From NCBI GenBank assembly GCA_022180725.1, contig BQMO01000016.1, positions 1-64,000 of the forward strand: a stretch of 64,000 bases of DNA, given 5' to 3'. A program made the position numbers and the translations under genes. A model generated the notes under the pieces. That model worked only from the letters and a program-made list of their open reading frames with translations, was not told where the DNA came from and ran no database searches. Shown piece after piece: positions 52,806-62,927 of the stretch (position 1 is its first letter; each line of letters begins with the position of its first letter). Origin of the DNA: Phycisphaerae bacterium. GTDB taxonomy: Bacteria; Planctomycetota; Phycisphaerae; Phycisphaerales; UBA1924.

Positions 52806-55070
52806 ATGAGTACCCCTTCAGCAGACGTGACGGCCGCGGTCGACCCGATGGCGTCGTTACCGCCGGACGCGACCCCGGAACAGAAGGACGCGTACTGGTT
52901 CCAGCACGTGTATCAGGGAGACAAGGTCCCGCAGTTGACGCTTCGAGCGGTGCTGATGGGGGGCATCCTGGGGATGCTGATGGCGGCGTCGAACCTGTAC
53001 ACGACGCTGGCGATCGGGTGGGGGTTCGGGGTGGCGATCACGGCGTGCGTGATGTCGTTCGTGATCTGGAACATCTTCCGGCTGATCTCGGGGAAACTGC
53101 TGCTGAGCATCTTCTGCGGGATGGGCCTGGTCGTGCTGCTGGGCACGGTCGCGGTGCTGCACTTTGTAACGAAGCACATCGAACTCACGACGGCCGGGTG
53201 GCTAGCGGGCTCGGGCGTGGCGGCGTTTCTGCTGTTCTACGCCCTGCTGCGCAAGCCGGTCTCGCAGATGTCGATCCTCGAGAACAACTGCATGCAGAGC
53301 ACGGCGAGCGCGGCGGGGTACTCGACGGGCGCGACCATCGCCACGATGTTCGGCGCCCTGCTGCTGCTCCAGGAGCCGGGAGAGGGACAAACCAACGCGG
53401 ACATCAAGAACATCGCCATCCAGCCGGTGTGGGTGGTGGCGGGGTTCACGATGCTGACGGGGCTGATGGGGGTCTTTCTGGCCGTCCCGCTCAAGCGGCA
53501 GATGATCAACCACGAGCAGTTGCGTTTCCCGTCGGGCGTGGCGGCGGCGGCGACGCTGAAGAGCCTCTACAGCGGGAGCAAGGACGCGATCACCAAGGCG
53601 TATGCGCTGATCGCGGGCATCGGCATCGGGGCGTTGGTTGGCGTGCTGAATACGGGCGAGGGCACGCTGAAGTTGCTCGACCGGATTACGCCGTCGTTCC
53701 TGCGGCTGCCGGAACTGGTGCCGCACGACGGGCTGTGGAAGGTGCATGGGAAGGGATTCCCGGCGTTTGGGTTCGAGCCGAGCGTGCTGTTGATCGCCGC
53801 GGGGATCATCACGCGGCTGCGGGTAAGTCTGTCGATGCTGGCCGGGGCGTTGATCCTGCACCTGTGGGTGGCGCCGTACCTGGTAAGCCTGGATCAGCAC
53901 ACCGTGGGGAGCGGGTGGACGAAGCAGGCGGACGTGTGGGTGTTCGACGCGCGGACGCGCGACAAGGACTACATCACGAACATGCCGGTCAACGTGCGGG
54001 CAGACATCAACGCGCAGGCCGTGGCGGCCAAGCCCGAGGCGTTCCAGGACGACCCGGTGAACAAGAACAAGTTCACGGGGTCGGTCCTCCGCGTGCAGGT
54101 GTGGAGCCTGTGGGGCGGGACGGCGGTGATGGTGTTCGCAAGTCTGACGGCGGTCGCGCTGCAATGGCGCACGGTTGTCCGGGCGTTTACCGGTTTAGGC
54201 GCGTCCAAATCGGGCGATGGCGCGGGCGACCCGCTGGCAGCGATCGAGGTGCCGGTTCGGTGGATGATCATCGGCATGGTCCCGATCGCCGCGGGAATGC
54301 TGGGGTTGCAGATTGTGGCGTTCCACATCTCGTGGTGGGCCGGGTGCATCGCCATCGCGGCGAGTTTCTTCCTGGCGCTGGTCGCATGCCGGGCGACGGG
54401 AGAAACCGACACCACCCCCATCGGCGCGATGGGGAAGGTGATGCAGTTGATGTTCGCGGTGTTCCACCCGGGCAAGATCGTGCCGAACCTGGCGTCGGCG
54501 GGCATCGCGGCGAATACGGCGAGCGGGGCGGCGGACCTGCTGACGGACCTCAAGAGCGGGTACCTGCTGGGCGCCAACCCTCGGCGACAGTTCCTCGCGC
54601 AGTTCACGGGGGTGTTCTTCGGGACGATGGCGATCGTACCGGTGTGGTACCTTATGATCCCGACGAAGGCGGCGCTGGAGAAGTTCGCGGCCCCGGCCAC
54701 GCGCCAATGGGAGGCCGTGGCGCGCGTGCTGACCAAGGGCGTCGATCAGCTGCCGCAGTCGGCGCAGATGGCGATCCTCATCGGGGCGCTGGTGGGCATC
54801 GCGCTCCCGATCATCGAGAAGTATTGCTCGCCGAAGGTGCGCGGGTACCTGCCCAGCGCGATGGGCCTGGGGCTGTCGTGGGTGATCCCGTTCGGCAGCG
54901 CCCTGGGGTTCGCCATCGGGGCGGTCTTCGGGCGCGGGTGGGAACTGGTGAATCGCAAGAACGCGGATCACTACTCCATCCCCGTCGCGTCGGGGCTGAT
55001 CGCCGGGGAGAGTCTGGCGAAGGCGATCATCGCGATGGCCGCGACGGCCATGGGACTCCTTGGCGGATAG
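52806..55070 (+). CDS. OPT family oligopeptide transporter
   Basis: A 754-residue membrane protein with about 14-16 helices and the family's N-terminal QLTLRAVLMGGILGMLMAASNLYTTLAIGWGFG and NCMQSTASAAGYSTGATIATMFGAL segments. OPT proteins carry small peptides or metal-chelate complexes, depending on the branch. It lies 92 bases after mntR; a role in metal-complex uptake is possible but nothing in the sequence proves it. GGAG lies 12 bases before the ATG. Confidence 0.93.
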   Translation: MSTPSADVTAAVDPMASLPPDATPEQKDAYWFQHVYQGDKVPQLTLRAVLMGGILGMLMAASNLYTTLAIGWGFGVAITACVMSFVIWNIFRLISGKLLLSIFCGMGLVVLLGTVAVLHFVTKHIELTTAGWLAGSGVAAFLLFYALLRKPVSQMSILENNCMQSTASAAGYSTGATIATMFGALLLLQEPGEGQTNADIKNIAIQPVWVVAGFTMLTGLMGVFLAVPLKRQMINHEQLRFPSGVAAAATLKSLYSGSKDAITKAYALIAGIGIGALVGVLNTGEGTLKLLDRITPSFLRLPELVPHDGLWKVHGKGFPAFGFEPSVLLIAAGIITRLRVSLSMLAGALILHLWVAPYLVSLDQHTVGSGWTKQADVWVFDARTRDKDYITNMPVNVRADINAQAVAAKPEAFQDDPVNKNKFTGSVLRVQVWSLWGGTAVMVFASLTAVALQWRTVVRAFTGLGASKSGDGAGDPLAAIEVPVRWMIIGMVPIAAGMLGLQIVAFHISWWAGCIAIAASFFLALVACRATGETDTTPIGAMGKVMQLMFAVFHPGKIVPNLASAGIAANTASGAADLLTDLKSGYLLGANPRRQFLAQFTGVFFGTMAIVPVWYLMIPTKAALEKFAAPATRQWEAVARVLTKGVDQLPQSAQMAILIGALVGIALPIIEKYCSPKVRGYLPSAMGLGLSWVIPFGSALGFAIGAVFGRGWELVNRKNADHYSIPVASGLIAGESLAKAIIAMAATAMGLLGG

Positions 55071-55202
55071 CCCGCGTGCATGTCCGAGAATGCACAGCGG
55101 ACAGTTCAGTTCTCAGAATCGCGCCGCCGCACGTCATACGTCATGTCGGCTCGGTCGATCTCCTATCCCGGCCCTCGGTTCGGCCGAGGGTGGAGTGCGC
55201 CC

Positions 55203-57410
55203 GTGACAATTCGATTCAAGACATTGCTGGTCATCGGATGTACGACGGCGGTCCTCATGGGCTCGCTGTTCGTTCTCTCGCAGTGGATGCTCGCACGAAG
55301 GTTCGAGGGGCTGGACCGCGACGTTGCAGCGGCCGCAACGCAGCGTGCGTTCGATCTCATGACCTTCATGGACGATCCGCTCGACCAGGCCTGTGTGGAC
55401 TGGGCGAGTTGGGACGACACGTATGCGTTCATGGACGATGGCAACGACGCCTATCGCGAGGCGAATCTCACGCCCGATTCCCTCAACAACCTGAAAATGC
55501 ATGTTCGGCTGATGATCCGCACCGACGGTACGCTCGCGTACGGCGACAGCCGCGCCGGCGGCGAATCCACGTACGAGAACACCCCGGACGAGTTGTACGC
55601 CTACCTGCACGCCCGCCCTCCCCTGCTGGCTCGCGCACTGGAGCAAGGTGGGATCCGCGGGTGGGTGCGGCTCCGCGACGGCCTGCTTGGCTTTGCCGCA
55701 CACCCCATCCTAACCAGCGAGCACGGGGGCCCTGCTCGGGGCGTCTTCATCTGGGGCAAGTTCTTTGATTCGGCGAGGGTCAACGACCTGTGCCGTTTGA
55801 CCAACACCAAATCGGAAGTTCTCGGGAACGCGCCCCCGCCCACCGGGGAGGACTTCGACGAGCATGGAACGTGGGTCGCGCCGCTCGACGGACAGACGAT
55901 GGCCGGGCATCGCGTGCTCCGCGACGTTGATGATCACGCGTTCGGGATTCTTCGCGTCGCCGTGCAGCGTCGATCGAAAATGCGGGGCGAGGAGGCGGCG
56001 ACTCAGTTCGGGTGGGTGGTCCTGCTCGGCGCGGCAACGTGCGCCGGCGCCACCGCCCTCCTCATGGGACCCGTCGTCATCGGTCGGCTGGAGCGGCTGC
56101 ATCGCGCGCTCAGGCTGGTCGCGGTCGATCGCGAGAAACGGGTGCCCGTGGAAGGCCGCGACGAACTCGCCGATGTGGCCGCACAGGTGAACGCGACGCT
56201 CGAAGCCCTGAGCGAAGCACGGCTGCGCGCCGAGGATGCGAGCCGCATGAAGGGTGAGTTCCTGGCGAACATGAGCCACGAGATCCGCACGCCGATGACG
56301 GCGGTGCTCGGATACGCCGAGGAGTTGGGCGACCCGACCTTGAGCGAGCCGGATCGTCAGACGGCGGCGAGGACAATCCGCCGCAACGCCGAGCATCTTC
56401 TGACCATCATCAACGATATCCTCGACATCTCGAAGATCGAGGCGGGAAAGATGACCGTCGAGCATGTGGCGTGCCAACCCGCCGAGGTTGTGGCCGACGT
56501 CGCGAGTTTGCTGCGGGCGAAGGCGGTGGAGAAGGGGCTGGAGCTGCGGGTGGAGTTCAAGACGGGCGTGCCGCGGACGATCCGCAGCGACCCGACACGG
56601 CTGCGCCAGGCGCTGATCAACCTCGTGGGGAACGCCGTCAAGTTCACGAAGGAAGGCAGCGTGCGGATCGTGCTATCGATGGACGGCGTGGGGCCGGAGC
56701 CACGGCTGAGGATCGACGTGATCGACACGGGCATCGGGCTGACCAGCGACCAGCTCGGGCGTCTGTTCGAGGCGTTCAGCCAGGCGGACGCGACAACGGC
56801 TCGCCGCTTCGGGGGCACAGGGCTGGGGCTGGTGATCTCGCGGAAACTCGCGGTGCTGCTCGGGGGAGATGTCACGGTATCGAGCGAGGTAGGCCGTGGG
56901 AGCACGTTCAGCGTGACGGTCGCGACCGGCGACGTGTCGAACGAACCGTTGGTTTCCAGCGAGACCGAGGCCCATCACACCGAGCGTTCGTCCGCCAAGC
57001 CGCTCCCAACCGTACGCGGTCGCATCCTGCTGGCGGACGACGGCGCGGATAATCAGCGGCTGATCGCGCACGTGCTGCGGAAGGCCGGGGCGACGGTGGA
57101 CGTGGTGGAGAACGGGAAGGACGCCGTGGACCGGGCGCTGGCGGCCCGCGCGAGCGGCCGGGCGTTCGATGTCGTGCTCATGGACATGCAGATGCCGGTG
57201 ATGGACGGGTACGCGGCCACGCGCGCCCTACGCGCCGCCGGCTACACGGGCACGATCATCGCGCTCACGGCGCATGCGTTCGCGGAGGAACGTTCGAAGT
57301 GTCTCCACGCCGGGTGTGATGAGTTCGCGTCGAAGCCGATCGATCGTGCGGCGTTGCTGGGAATGTGTGCGGTCGCGTGCGAATCACCGGCGACGCGGCG
57401 GGCGGCCTAG
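55203..57410 (+). CDS. CHASE4 hybrid sensor histidine kinase
   Basis: A protein of about 735 residues: membrane helix (about 4-24), CHASE4 sensor domain (about 40-250, with [13 protein letters not shown]), second helix (about 270-290), HAMP-like linker, HisKA with His359 in MSHEIRTPM, HATPase ([24 protein letters not shown]) and a C-terminal receiver with phospho-Asp661 ([13 protein letters not shown]). The kinase may pass phosphate to its own receiver and on to an unknown partner. Start uncertain: a GTG at 55203 opens the helix and has GGAG 8 bases before it; an ATG at 55080 adds 41 polar residues. Confidence 0.88.
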   Translation: MTIRFKTLLVIGCTTAVLMGSLFVLSQWMLARRFEGLDRDVAAAATQRAFDLMTFMDDPLDQACVDWASWDDTYAFMDDGNDAYREANLTPDSLNNLKMHVRLMIRTDGTLAYGDSRAGGESTYENTPDELYAYLHARPPLLARALEQGGIRGWVRLRDGLLGFAAHPILTSEHGGPARGVFIWGKFFDSARVNDLCRLTNTKSEVLGNAPPPTGEDFDEHGTWVAPLDGQTMAGHRVLRDVDDHAFGILRVAVQRRSKMRGEEAATQFGWVVLLGAATCAGATALLMGPVVIGRLERLHRALRLVAVDREKRVPVEGRDELADVAAQVNATLEALSEARLRAEDASRMKGEFLANMSHEIRTPMTAVLGYAEELGDPTLSEPDRQTAARTIRRNAEHLLTIINDILDISKIEAGKMTVEHVACQPAEVVADVASLLRAKAVEKGLELRVEFKTGVPRTIRSDPTRLRQALINLVGNAVKFTKEGSVRIVLSMDGVGPEPRLRIDVIDTGIGLTSDQLGRLFEAFSQADATTARRFGGTGLGLVISRKLAVLLGGDVTVSSEVGRGSTFSVTVATGDVSNEPLVSSETEAHHTERSSAKPLPTVRGRILLADDGADNQRLIAHVLRKAGATVDVVENGKDAVDRALAARASGRAFDVVLMDMQMPVMDGYAATRALRAAGYTGTIIALTAHAFAEERSKCLHAGCDEFASKPIDRAALLGMCAVACESPATRRAA

Positions 57411-58234
57411 GTCGGCGTACGTTCGGCGGGCGTTTCAGGGGTCGCCACCGCAGCTCTCCCGACCCGCCACCACAGCACCGCGGTGATCGGCACCGAGACG
57501 GCGTACACGATCCCCAAGCCCGCGATGGTGAGGAGCGGGTCCTTGAGCATGGCGGCGGCCAGCAACCCGACGCCGACCAGGAGCGGCGCCACGGCGCGGC
57601 GCGTGACCCGCAGGGCCTTGAGCGAGTACATCGGCACGCGCGTGACCATGAGCACGCCGATGAGAAACGCGTTGAGGACCACGGCCCACCCGGGCAAGTC
57701 CCACGCGTCGGGCCAGTATCGCGAGTTTGCCAGGAAAAGCGGGACGAGGGCGATGCCCGCGGCGGCGGGCGAGGGCATCCCCCGGAAGAACGGGGCGACA
57801 CTCTCAACGCCACCCTTGGCCGGTTTGGGCGGGTGCGGCTCGGAGGTGAACCGCGCCAGCCGGATGGCGGCGCCCAGGGCGTAAGTCATGAACGCGGCCA
57901 GGGAGAGCAGCCCGGATCGACCGACGAGTTGGTCCTGACCCGCGAGCCACTGGTGCAGGATGATCGCCGGGGCCACGCCGAAGGACAGAAAGTCAGAGAG
58001 GGAATCAAGGATGGCGCCGAAACCGGAGGTGACACGAAGGAGCCGCGCGGCCCGACCGTCGAGCGCGTCGAAGATGCCCGCGAGAAACACCGCGGCGAGG
58101 GCACGGTCCCAATCGGGCTTCAGGGCGTAGTGAATGGCCGCCAGGCCTGAGCAGAGCGCCAAGGTCGTCAGCATGTTCGGGATGAGCACGGCCGCGGGAA
58201 ACTCGCTTTGTCTCGGGCCGAGTTTGAGGAACAT
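57407..58234 (-). CDS. pssA: CDP-diacylglycerol-serine O-phosphatidyltransferase
   Basis: A 275-residue membrane enzyme of the CDP-alcohol phosphotransferase family with the motif [26 protein letters not shown], which contains the conserved D..DG.AAR...G...D...D residues. It makes phosphatidylserine from CDP-diacylglycerol and serine. About eight helices. It lies 23 bases downstream of psd, the next step in the pathway. GGAGG lies 5 bases before the ATG. The 3' end overlaps the histidine kinase stop by 4 bases. Confidence 0.93.
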   Translation of the reverse strand: MFLKLGPRQSEFPAAVLIPNMLTTLALCSGLAAIHYALKPDWDRALAAVFLAGIFDALDGRAARLLRVTSGFGAILDSLSDFLSFGVAPAIILHQWLAGQDQLVGRSGLLSLAAFMTYALGAAIRLARFTSEPHPPKPAKGGVESVAPFFRGMPSPAAAGIALVPLFLANSRYWPDAWDLPGWAVVLNAFLIGVLMVTRVPMYSLKALRVTRRAVAPLLVGVGLLAAAMLKDPLLTIAGLGIVYAVSVPITAVLWWRVGRAAVATPETPAERTPT

Positions 58235-58257
58235 GGACGCCTCCACGCGATCGAGGG

Positions 58258-59007
58258 CTACGGCTGCAGACAGGCCAGGATGGTCTCGCCGGCGACCGTC
58301 TTCTGCCCCACGCGCACGGCTACTTCGGCGCCATCGGGCAGGTAGAGGTCGACACGCGACCCGAATCGGATCAGGCCGAAGCGTTGACCGGCGCCGAGCG
58401 TGTCGCCGGGCTTTACACGGCACACGATCCGCCGAGCCACCAGGCCCGCGATCTGCACGACGGCGAGGTCATGCCCGGCCTCGGTGTGCAGATGCAACGA
58501 CAGGCGCTCGTTGTCGGCGCTGGCCTTGTCGAGCGAGGCGTTCAAGAACTTTCCCGGGCGGTGGACGACGGCCCGGACCGTCCCGGCGGCGGGGACGCGA
58601 TTGACGTGCACGTTGATCACGTTCATGAACACGCACACGCGCGCCCGCGGCTCGGGGGACATTCCTAACTCGGCGGGAGGCGGGGCGCGGTCGATGAGAC
58701 ACACGACGCCATCGGCCGGGCTGATGAACGCGCCCGGGTCGTCGGGGATGCGCCGGGGGGGGTCGCGAAAGAACCACGCGCACCACGCCGTCAGGAGGAT
58801 GGTTAGCCCGATGATCGGGTAGGCGAACCGTTCCATCCCGAGTACGTGCAGGCCAAAATATGACGCCGCGCTGACAGCCACGGCCCCGATCGCAAAGCCC
58901 AGGACAATGATGCGGCCTTCCGGGGCAATGATCGGGGACGGCTCGTCCGGGACGAGCGCCGGCGTGGCAGGAGGATCGGCGGATCGTGGCAGGGCGCTCT
59001 GAGACAC
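58258..59007 (-). CDS. psd: Phosphatidylserine decarboxylase
   Basis: A 249-residue proenzyme with two N-terminal helices (about 33-80), [35 protein letters not shown] and the self-cleavage site [10 protein letters not shown], where Ser217 becomes the pyruvoyl group. It converts phosphatidylserine to phosphatidylethanolamine. The short form without a long N-terminal part is typical of bacterial and archaeal-type enzymes. Start GTG with TACGAT 5 bases upstream; pssA follows on the same strand. Confidence 0.94.
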   Translation of the reverse strand: MSQSALPRSADPPATPALVPDEPSPIIAPEGRIIVLGFAIGAVAVSAASYFGLHVLGMERFAYPIIGLTILLTAWCAWFFRDPPRRIPDDPGAFISPADGVVCLIDRAPPPAELGMSPEPRARVCVFMNVINVHVNRVPAAGTVRAVVHRPGKFLNASLDKASADNERLSLHLHTEAGHDLAVVQIAGLVARRIVCRVKPGDTLGAGQRFGLIRFGSRVDLYLPDGAEVAVRVGQKTVAGETILACLQP

Positions 59008-59012
59008 GGCGG

Positions 59013-59018
59013 ATCGTA
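59013..59018 (-). promoter_or_regulatory. TAnnnT -10-like element of psd
   Basis: TACGAT ends 5 bases before the GTG at 59007. Confidence 0.5.
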
Positions 59019-59086
59019 TTCCCCAGACTGGTCATTCCGATTGACGGGGGCAGGAAGGTCCGGTAAGAGGTACGGGGCCGGGGTGG

Positions 59087-59533
59087 ATGAAGGGTGACGA
59101 CGAACGGCACGATGATTCCACGGTGACTCCGTCGAAACCCAAAGTAATTCTGGTGTGCGATGATGAAGCCCCGATCCGGCAGATCATCGCGCACAAACTC
59201 CGCGCGGCGGGGCATGTCGTGCACGAGGCCCGGAACGGGCAGGAAGGGTTCGATGCGGTCGCTATTCACGGGGTTGCGCCGGACCTGATCCTGAGCGATT
59301 ACCAGATGCCGATGATGAGCGGGCTGGAGATGTGCGCCCGGCTCAAGACGCTGCCCCAGACGTCCGCCGTGCCAGTCCTGATGCTCACCGCGCGCGGGTA
59401 CATCCTGGATGCGCACGATGTAGCACGGACGAACATTCGCGCGGTGATCGCCAAGCCATTCGGCGTGAAGATGTTGCTGGACCGCGTCGAGGACCTGCTG
59501 GGCAACCCACCGCCGGCGAGCAAGGCCGCGTAG
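59087..59533 (+). CDS. Single-domain response regulator
   Basis: A 148-residue CheY-like receiver: acidic pair in LVCDDEAP, phospho-Asp in LILSDYQMPMMSG, Thr in MLTARG and Lys in VIAKPFG. No output domain. The HD-GYP gene begins 11 bases later, so it probably modulates that phosphodiesterase or shares its signal. The cognate kinase could be the hybrid kinase at 55203, but nothing links them directly. Confidence 0.93.
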   Translation: MKGDDERHDDSTVTPSKPKVILVCDDEAPIRQIIAHKLRAAGHVVHEARNGQEGFDAVAIHGVAPDLILSDYQMPMMSGLEMCARLKTLPQTSAVPVLMLTARGYILDAHDVARTNIRAVIAKPFGVKMLLDRVEDLLGNPPPASKAA

Positions 59534-59544
59534 GGAGTACCCGC

Positions 59545-61122
59545 ATGCACACGAGCGATCTTTCAGGGTTGTTGCTGGAGCGGTGCGAAGCACTTGGGGT
59601 CGGCGCCTGCGTGCTCTCGGCCGAGGGGCGGTTGACGGCGACGACCTCTCGTCCTCGCTCCATGGGGCCGCTGCTCCGAACGGCGCGGGCGCTGCAGGGC
59701 CTGTGCAGCATCGGCATGACGGAACCCGGCGAGGCGGAGATCACGCCCGGCATGGTGCTCGTCGTGATGCCGTACGAGAACGCCCGGGGTGAGCGTGCGC
59801 GGCTGGCGGGGCTGGCGCCAACCCCGGAAAGCCTGGGCACGCCCGAGTTTACGGCCATGTGCCGCGATGCCTGCATTGATCCTCGCGTCGCCCGGGCCGA
59901 CCTGGCCGGGCTGGCGCGGCATGGCGCCTCGTCTCGGGCCATGCTTCGGGCCATGCTCGAGGCGACCATCCGCGATGCGCTGGCGATGCATGATCGTGAT
60001 GAGGCCCTCGCTTCGTTCACGGCCCAGTTGTCCGAATCGTTCGACACCATTGATCTGTTGTACTCGATCGGGCGTTCGATGCACGGACCGTTCGATGGTC
60101 CGGGCTTTGTGGGCATGGTGTGCGAACGGCTGCAGACAACGCTGCCATTCACGTGGGCGGGCGCGTTCTTTGTGAATGAGCCGTGGGCGCCGGCGAGGGT
60201 CCGGGGGTTGTCGATCGTGCGGGGAATGCCTCCTCGGCGAGCGGATGAACTCTCGCGTGCCGTGCTCGAAGTGATGAACGTGCACGAAGCGAACTCCCGG
60301 GTGATGAGTGATGTTCCCATGTTGAGCACCCCCGATCAGCCGCAGGTGATCGTGCAGTCCGTTCAATGCAACGGGCGCGGCATCGGCGCACTGGTGCTGG
60401 GGGGCAAGCACGGACCGGACCCCTTCGTGAGCAGTTACGACACGCAACTGCTCGAGGCCGCGGGCGGGTTTGTCAGCGCGTTCACCGATAACATGGCGTT
60501 GTACGACGCGCAGCAGGCGCTCTTCACGGGCACCGTGGGGGCCTTGACGGCGGCGATCGATGCGAAGGACCGGTACACGTACGGCCATAGCGAGCGCGTC
60601 GCGTGGCTGGCGCGAGAAGTGGCGTTGTGCGCGGGCATGACCCCGGACCAGGCCGAGCGGGTGCACATCGCCGGATTGGTGCATGACGTCGGAAAGATCG
60701 GCGTGCCCGAGGCGGTGCTGTGCAAGGCCGGGCGACTCACCGAGGAGGAGTTTGCCTCGATCAAGCAACATCCGGTCATCGGGCAGCGCATTCTGCGGGA
60801 CATACCGGGCCTGGCGGATATTCTGCCCGGGGTGCTTCATCACCACGAGCGCATCGACGGGCGCGGGTACCCGCACGGGCTGCGCGGCGAGGAGATCCCG
60901 TTGATCGCCCGGATCATTGCGGTGGCGGACACGTTTGACGCGATGAGCAGCAACCGGTCGTACCGACCTGCCATGCCGCGCGAGCGGGTGCTCGCCGAGA
61001 TCGGGCGGTCGGCGGGGACACAACTCGACGCGACCCTCGCGAAGCACGTCGAGCGGATTGACTTGACGGGATTCGATCGCCTGTACGCCAAGTACCTGGT
61101 CATCAACGCGGCCGCGGCGTAG
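59545..61122 (+). CDS. HD-GYP cyclic-di-GMP phosphodiesterase with GAF-like domain
   Basis: A 525-residue protein. The middle (about 165-330) has a GAF-like pattern (IDLLYSIGRSMHG, FTWAGAFFVNE). The HD-GYP domain follows with His348 in YGHSERV, the HD pair His380-Asp381 in GLVHDVGKIG, and Gly441-Tyr442-Pro443 in GRGYPHGLRG. All metal ligands and the GYP loop are present, so it should hydrolyse cyclic di-GMP. GGAG lies 7 bases before the ATG. Forms a pair with the receiver 11 bases upstream. Confidence 0.93.
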   Translation: MHTSDLSGLLLERCEALGVGACVLSAEGRLTATTSRPRSMGPLLRTARALQGLCSIGMTEPGEAEITPGMVLVVMPYENARGERARLAGLAPTPESLGTPEFTAMCRDACIDPRVARADLAGLARHGASSRAMLRAMLEATIRDALAMHDRDEALASFTAQLSESFDTIDLLYSIGRSMHGPFDGPGFVGMVCERLQTTLPFTWAGAFFVNEPWAPARVRGLSIVRGMPPRRADELSRAVLEVMNVHEANSRVMSDVPMLSTPDQPQVIVQSVQCNGRGIGALVLGGKHGPDPFVSSYDTQLLEAAGGFVSAFTDNMALYDAQQALFTGTVGALTAAIDAKDRYTYGHSERVAWLAREVALCAGMTPDQAERVHIAGLVHDVGKIGVPEAVLCKAGRLTEEEFASIKQHPVIGQRILRDIPGLADILPGVLHHHERIDGRGYPHGLRGEEIPLIARIIAVADTFDAMSSNRSYRPAMPRERVLAEIGRSAGTQLDATLAKHVERIDLTGFDRLYAKYLVINAAAA

Positions 61123-61128
61123 CGACGC

Positions 61129-62424
61129 TCATGGCACCGGCTCACGCCGCCATGTGCTCGGCACGCGGCGCATGGTGTCTGGGGTGAAGTATCCCCAAGG
61201 CGGATTGGTGAAGAGCATGGGATCGGCGACCAAGTTCGCCCCATTCGAGGCCGACACCGAACTCTCGACGATGCATGCCCCGCGGATATGCACATCATTC
61301 GTGAACGACACGCTGACGCCCGCCCCCTGGATATGGACCACGCCCCTGATCATGGACGGGTAGGTATCGGTCGTATCGGTGTCCGACGAGGAGGCGTGCG
61401 GCGACGACAACGGATTGAAGTTCACCCCCGTCGCCGATTCGCTGAGCGGCGACAGTGATCCCTGGAGCGTCACAGTTGACGTCGCCACGCCGCTCACAAT
61501 CAGCGCGGGATAGTTCCCGGGCGGAGGCTCCCAGAGCGTCGTCCCCGAAACCACAAGCCGAGCACCCGCGGCGAGCGAGATGACCAGCGTCGCTTCGAGG
61601 CGGGCGTTGGTGATGGTCAGCGTCGATCCGATAGGCACGCTGATGGAGTACACCCCGCGGCTGCTGGGGAGCCCGAACGGATTGGACGTTGGCGTCAGCA
61701 AACGACCGGAGATGGTTCCCGACGGGATCAGCCCAAACGCGATCGGCGTGGCGATGGATTGATAGGCGGAGGAGACATGGCGGTGCGGCATGAGCCGGGG
61801 CTGCACGCCGGTCTTGTACCCGCCCGTGACCGTCCCGAGGAGATTGAGCGTGGCGGCGCATTCGGCCGAGCCGTCGAGCGTCGCGAGCAGGTTCACCGTC
61901 AGCAGTTTGCCGCACGCCATCGAGCCGCCCGTGGCATACACCGTGCCACTGACGGTGAGGTTCTCGTCGGTGTACAGGGGCAGGCCGAGCGCTTCGAGCG
62001 TGGATCCAGCGGGCTCGAGCGCGACGCTGTAGGCCCGTGCCGCCAAGCCGGAGCGTCCTACGCCCGTGATCCGAACGGAATCGAAGACATTATCCACGAA
62101 GGACCCGTCGTCCTCATCCATGAGGCCGTACGTCATGGTTGCGTGCTGGAGGGAAACCGGGTCCAGGTACTTGCCGTGGGTATAGGCGTTGCGCCATGAG
62201 GCGTTTGATGCGATGACCTGCGTGCCCCAGGCGAGAGACGCCATCCCCGCGGCCCGGGCGGTTTGCTCGTCATGGCGCAACGACGTCGCGGCCCGATTCG
62301 ACGCGGTGACCAGTGATCCGCCGATCGCCATGGCCGCCACGAGCGTCGCCAGCCCCAGCACGGCGACATAGGACGTGCCACGGCGCTCGGTGGGTCGGCG
62401 GGTGATGGTTGGCGGGCTGGTCAT
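61129..62424 (-). CDS. Secreted/pilus-associated protein with PilX-like N terminus
   Basis: A 431-residue protein. RRGTSYVAVLGLATLVAAMAIGGSLVTASN at residues 15-44 is a membrane segment without a classic prepilin peptidase site but of PilX-like type. The rest is Ser/Thr/Gly-rich and beta-structured with a hint of repeated strands (SGVATSTVTLQGS). The start overlaps the next gene by 4 bases (ATGA). It belongs to the prepilin-like set; adhesive or minor-pilin function is inferred from this context. Confidence 0.78.
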   Translation of the reverse strand: MTSPPTITRRPTERRGTSYVAVLGLATLVAAMAIGGSLVTASNRAATSLRHDEQTARAAGMASLAWGTQVIASNASWRNAYTHGKYLDPVSLQHATMTYGLMDEDDGSFVDNVFDSVRITGVGRSGLAARAYSVALEPAGSTLEALGLPLYTDENLTVSGTVYATGGSMACGKLLTVNLLATLDGSAECAATLNLLGTVTGGYKTGVQPRLMPHRHVSSAYQSIATPIAFGLIPSGTISGRLLTPTSNPFGLPSSRGVYSISVPIGSTLTITNARLEATLVISLAAGARLVVSGTTLWEPPPGNYPALIVSGVATSTVTLQGSLSPLSESATGVNFNPLSSPHASSSDTDTTDTYPSMIRGVVHIQGAGVSVSFTNDVHIRGACIVESSVSASNGANLVADPMLFTNPPWGYFTPDTMRRVPSTWRREPVP

Positions 62425-62927
62425 TCGCCGACGCTCCTCAGCCCTGACCGAACGGCAAGGACCTTCTCGCGGAACGATACCGACACGACAACCCGCTTCA
62501 GCCCGCTTGGGATCGCGGATTCCTTGTCCGGGTTCTCGAGCGTAACCCAATGAACGCGGACGTTCCGCGACCAGAACCGCGTCCCGGGGATCTTGACACC
62601 ATCATCGGACACGATCGTCTTCTCATCGAGTGCGTCATAGTCATCGACATCATCGCACGTGGATCGATCGTCGTGACTTTCCCCCGGGTTCAGCCCGAGT
62701 GTTTCGGGTGCGGCGCCGTCCTCACGGTATGGCTTGGCCAGTATCTCGTCGAGCAGAGCGTCGGCGAGCGCGATCGCGGTTGCGCGGTCCGCATCCGACG
62801 CCCGGGCGCGGACCGCCGAGGCGCTGACGTTCAGCGCGGCGCCGATCATCACCACGACGACGAGCATCGACATGACAGCCTCGACCAGCGTGAAGGCTCG
62901 ACGATTCGCTCGTGCGGCACGGGTCAT
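62421..62927 (-). CDS. Prepilin-type minor pilin (PilV/PulI-like)
   Basis: A 168-residue protein with the prepilin signature: basic leader RRA, then FTLVEAVMSMLVVVVMIGAAL, where Glu is the +5 residue after the FTLVE methylation site. A short globular domain follows. It is flanked by two overlaps of 4 bases, so the three genes form one translational unit. Minor-pilin role is inferred from size and order. Confidence 0.87.
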   Translation of the reverse strand: MTRAARANRRAFTLVEAVMSMLVVVVMIGAALNVSASAVRARASDADRATAIALADALLDEILAKPYREDGAAPETLGLNPGESHDDRSTCDDVDDYDALDEKTIVSDDGVKIPGTRFWSRNVRVHWVTLENPDKESAIPSGLKRVVVSVSFREKVLAVRSGLRSVGE

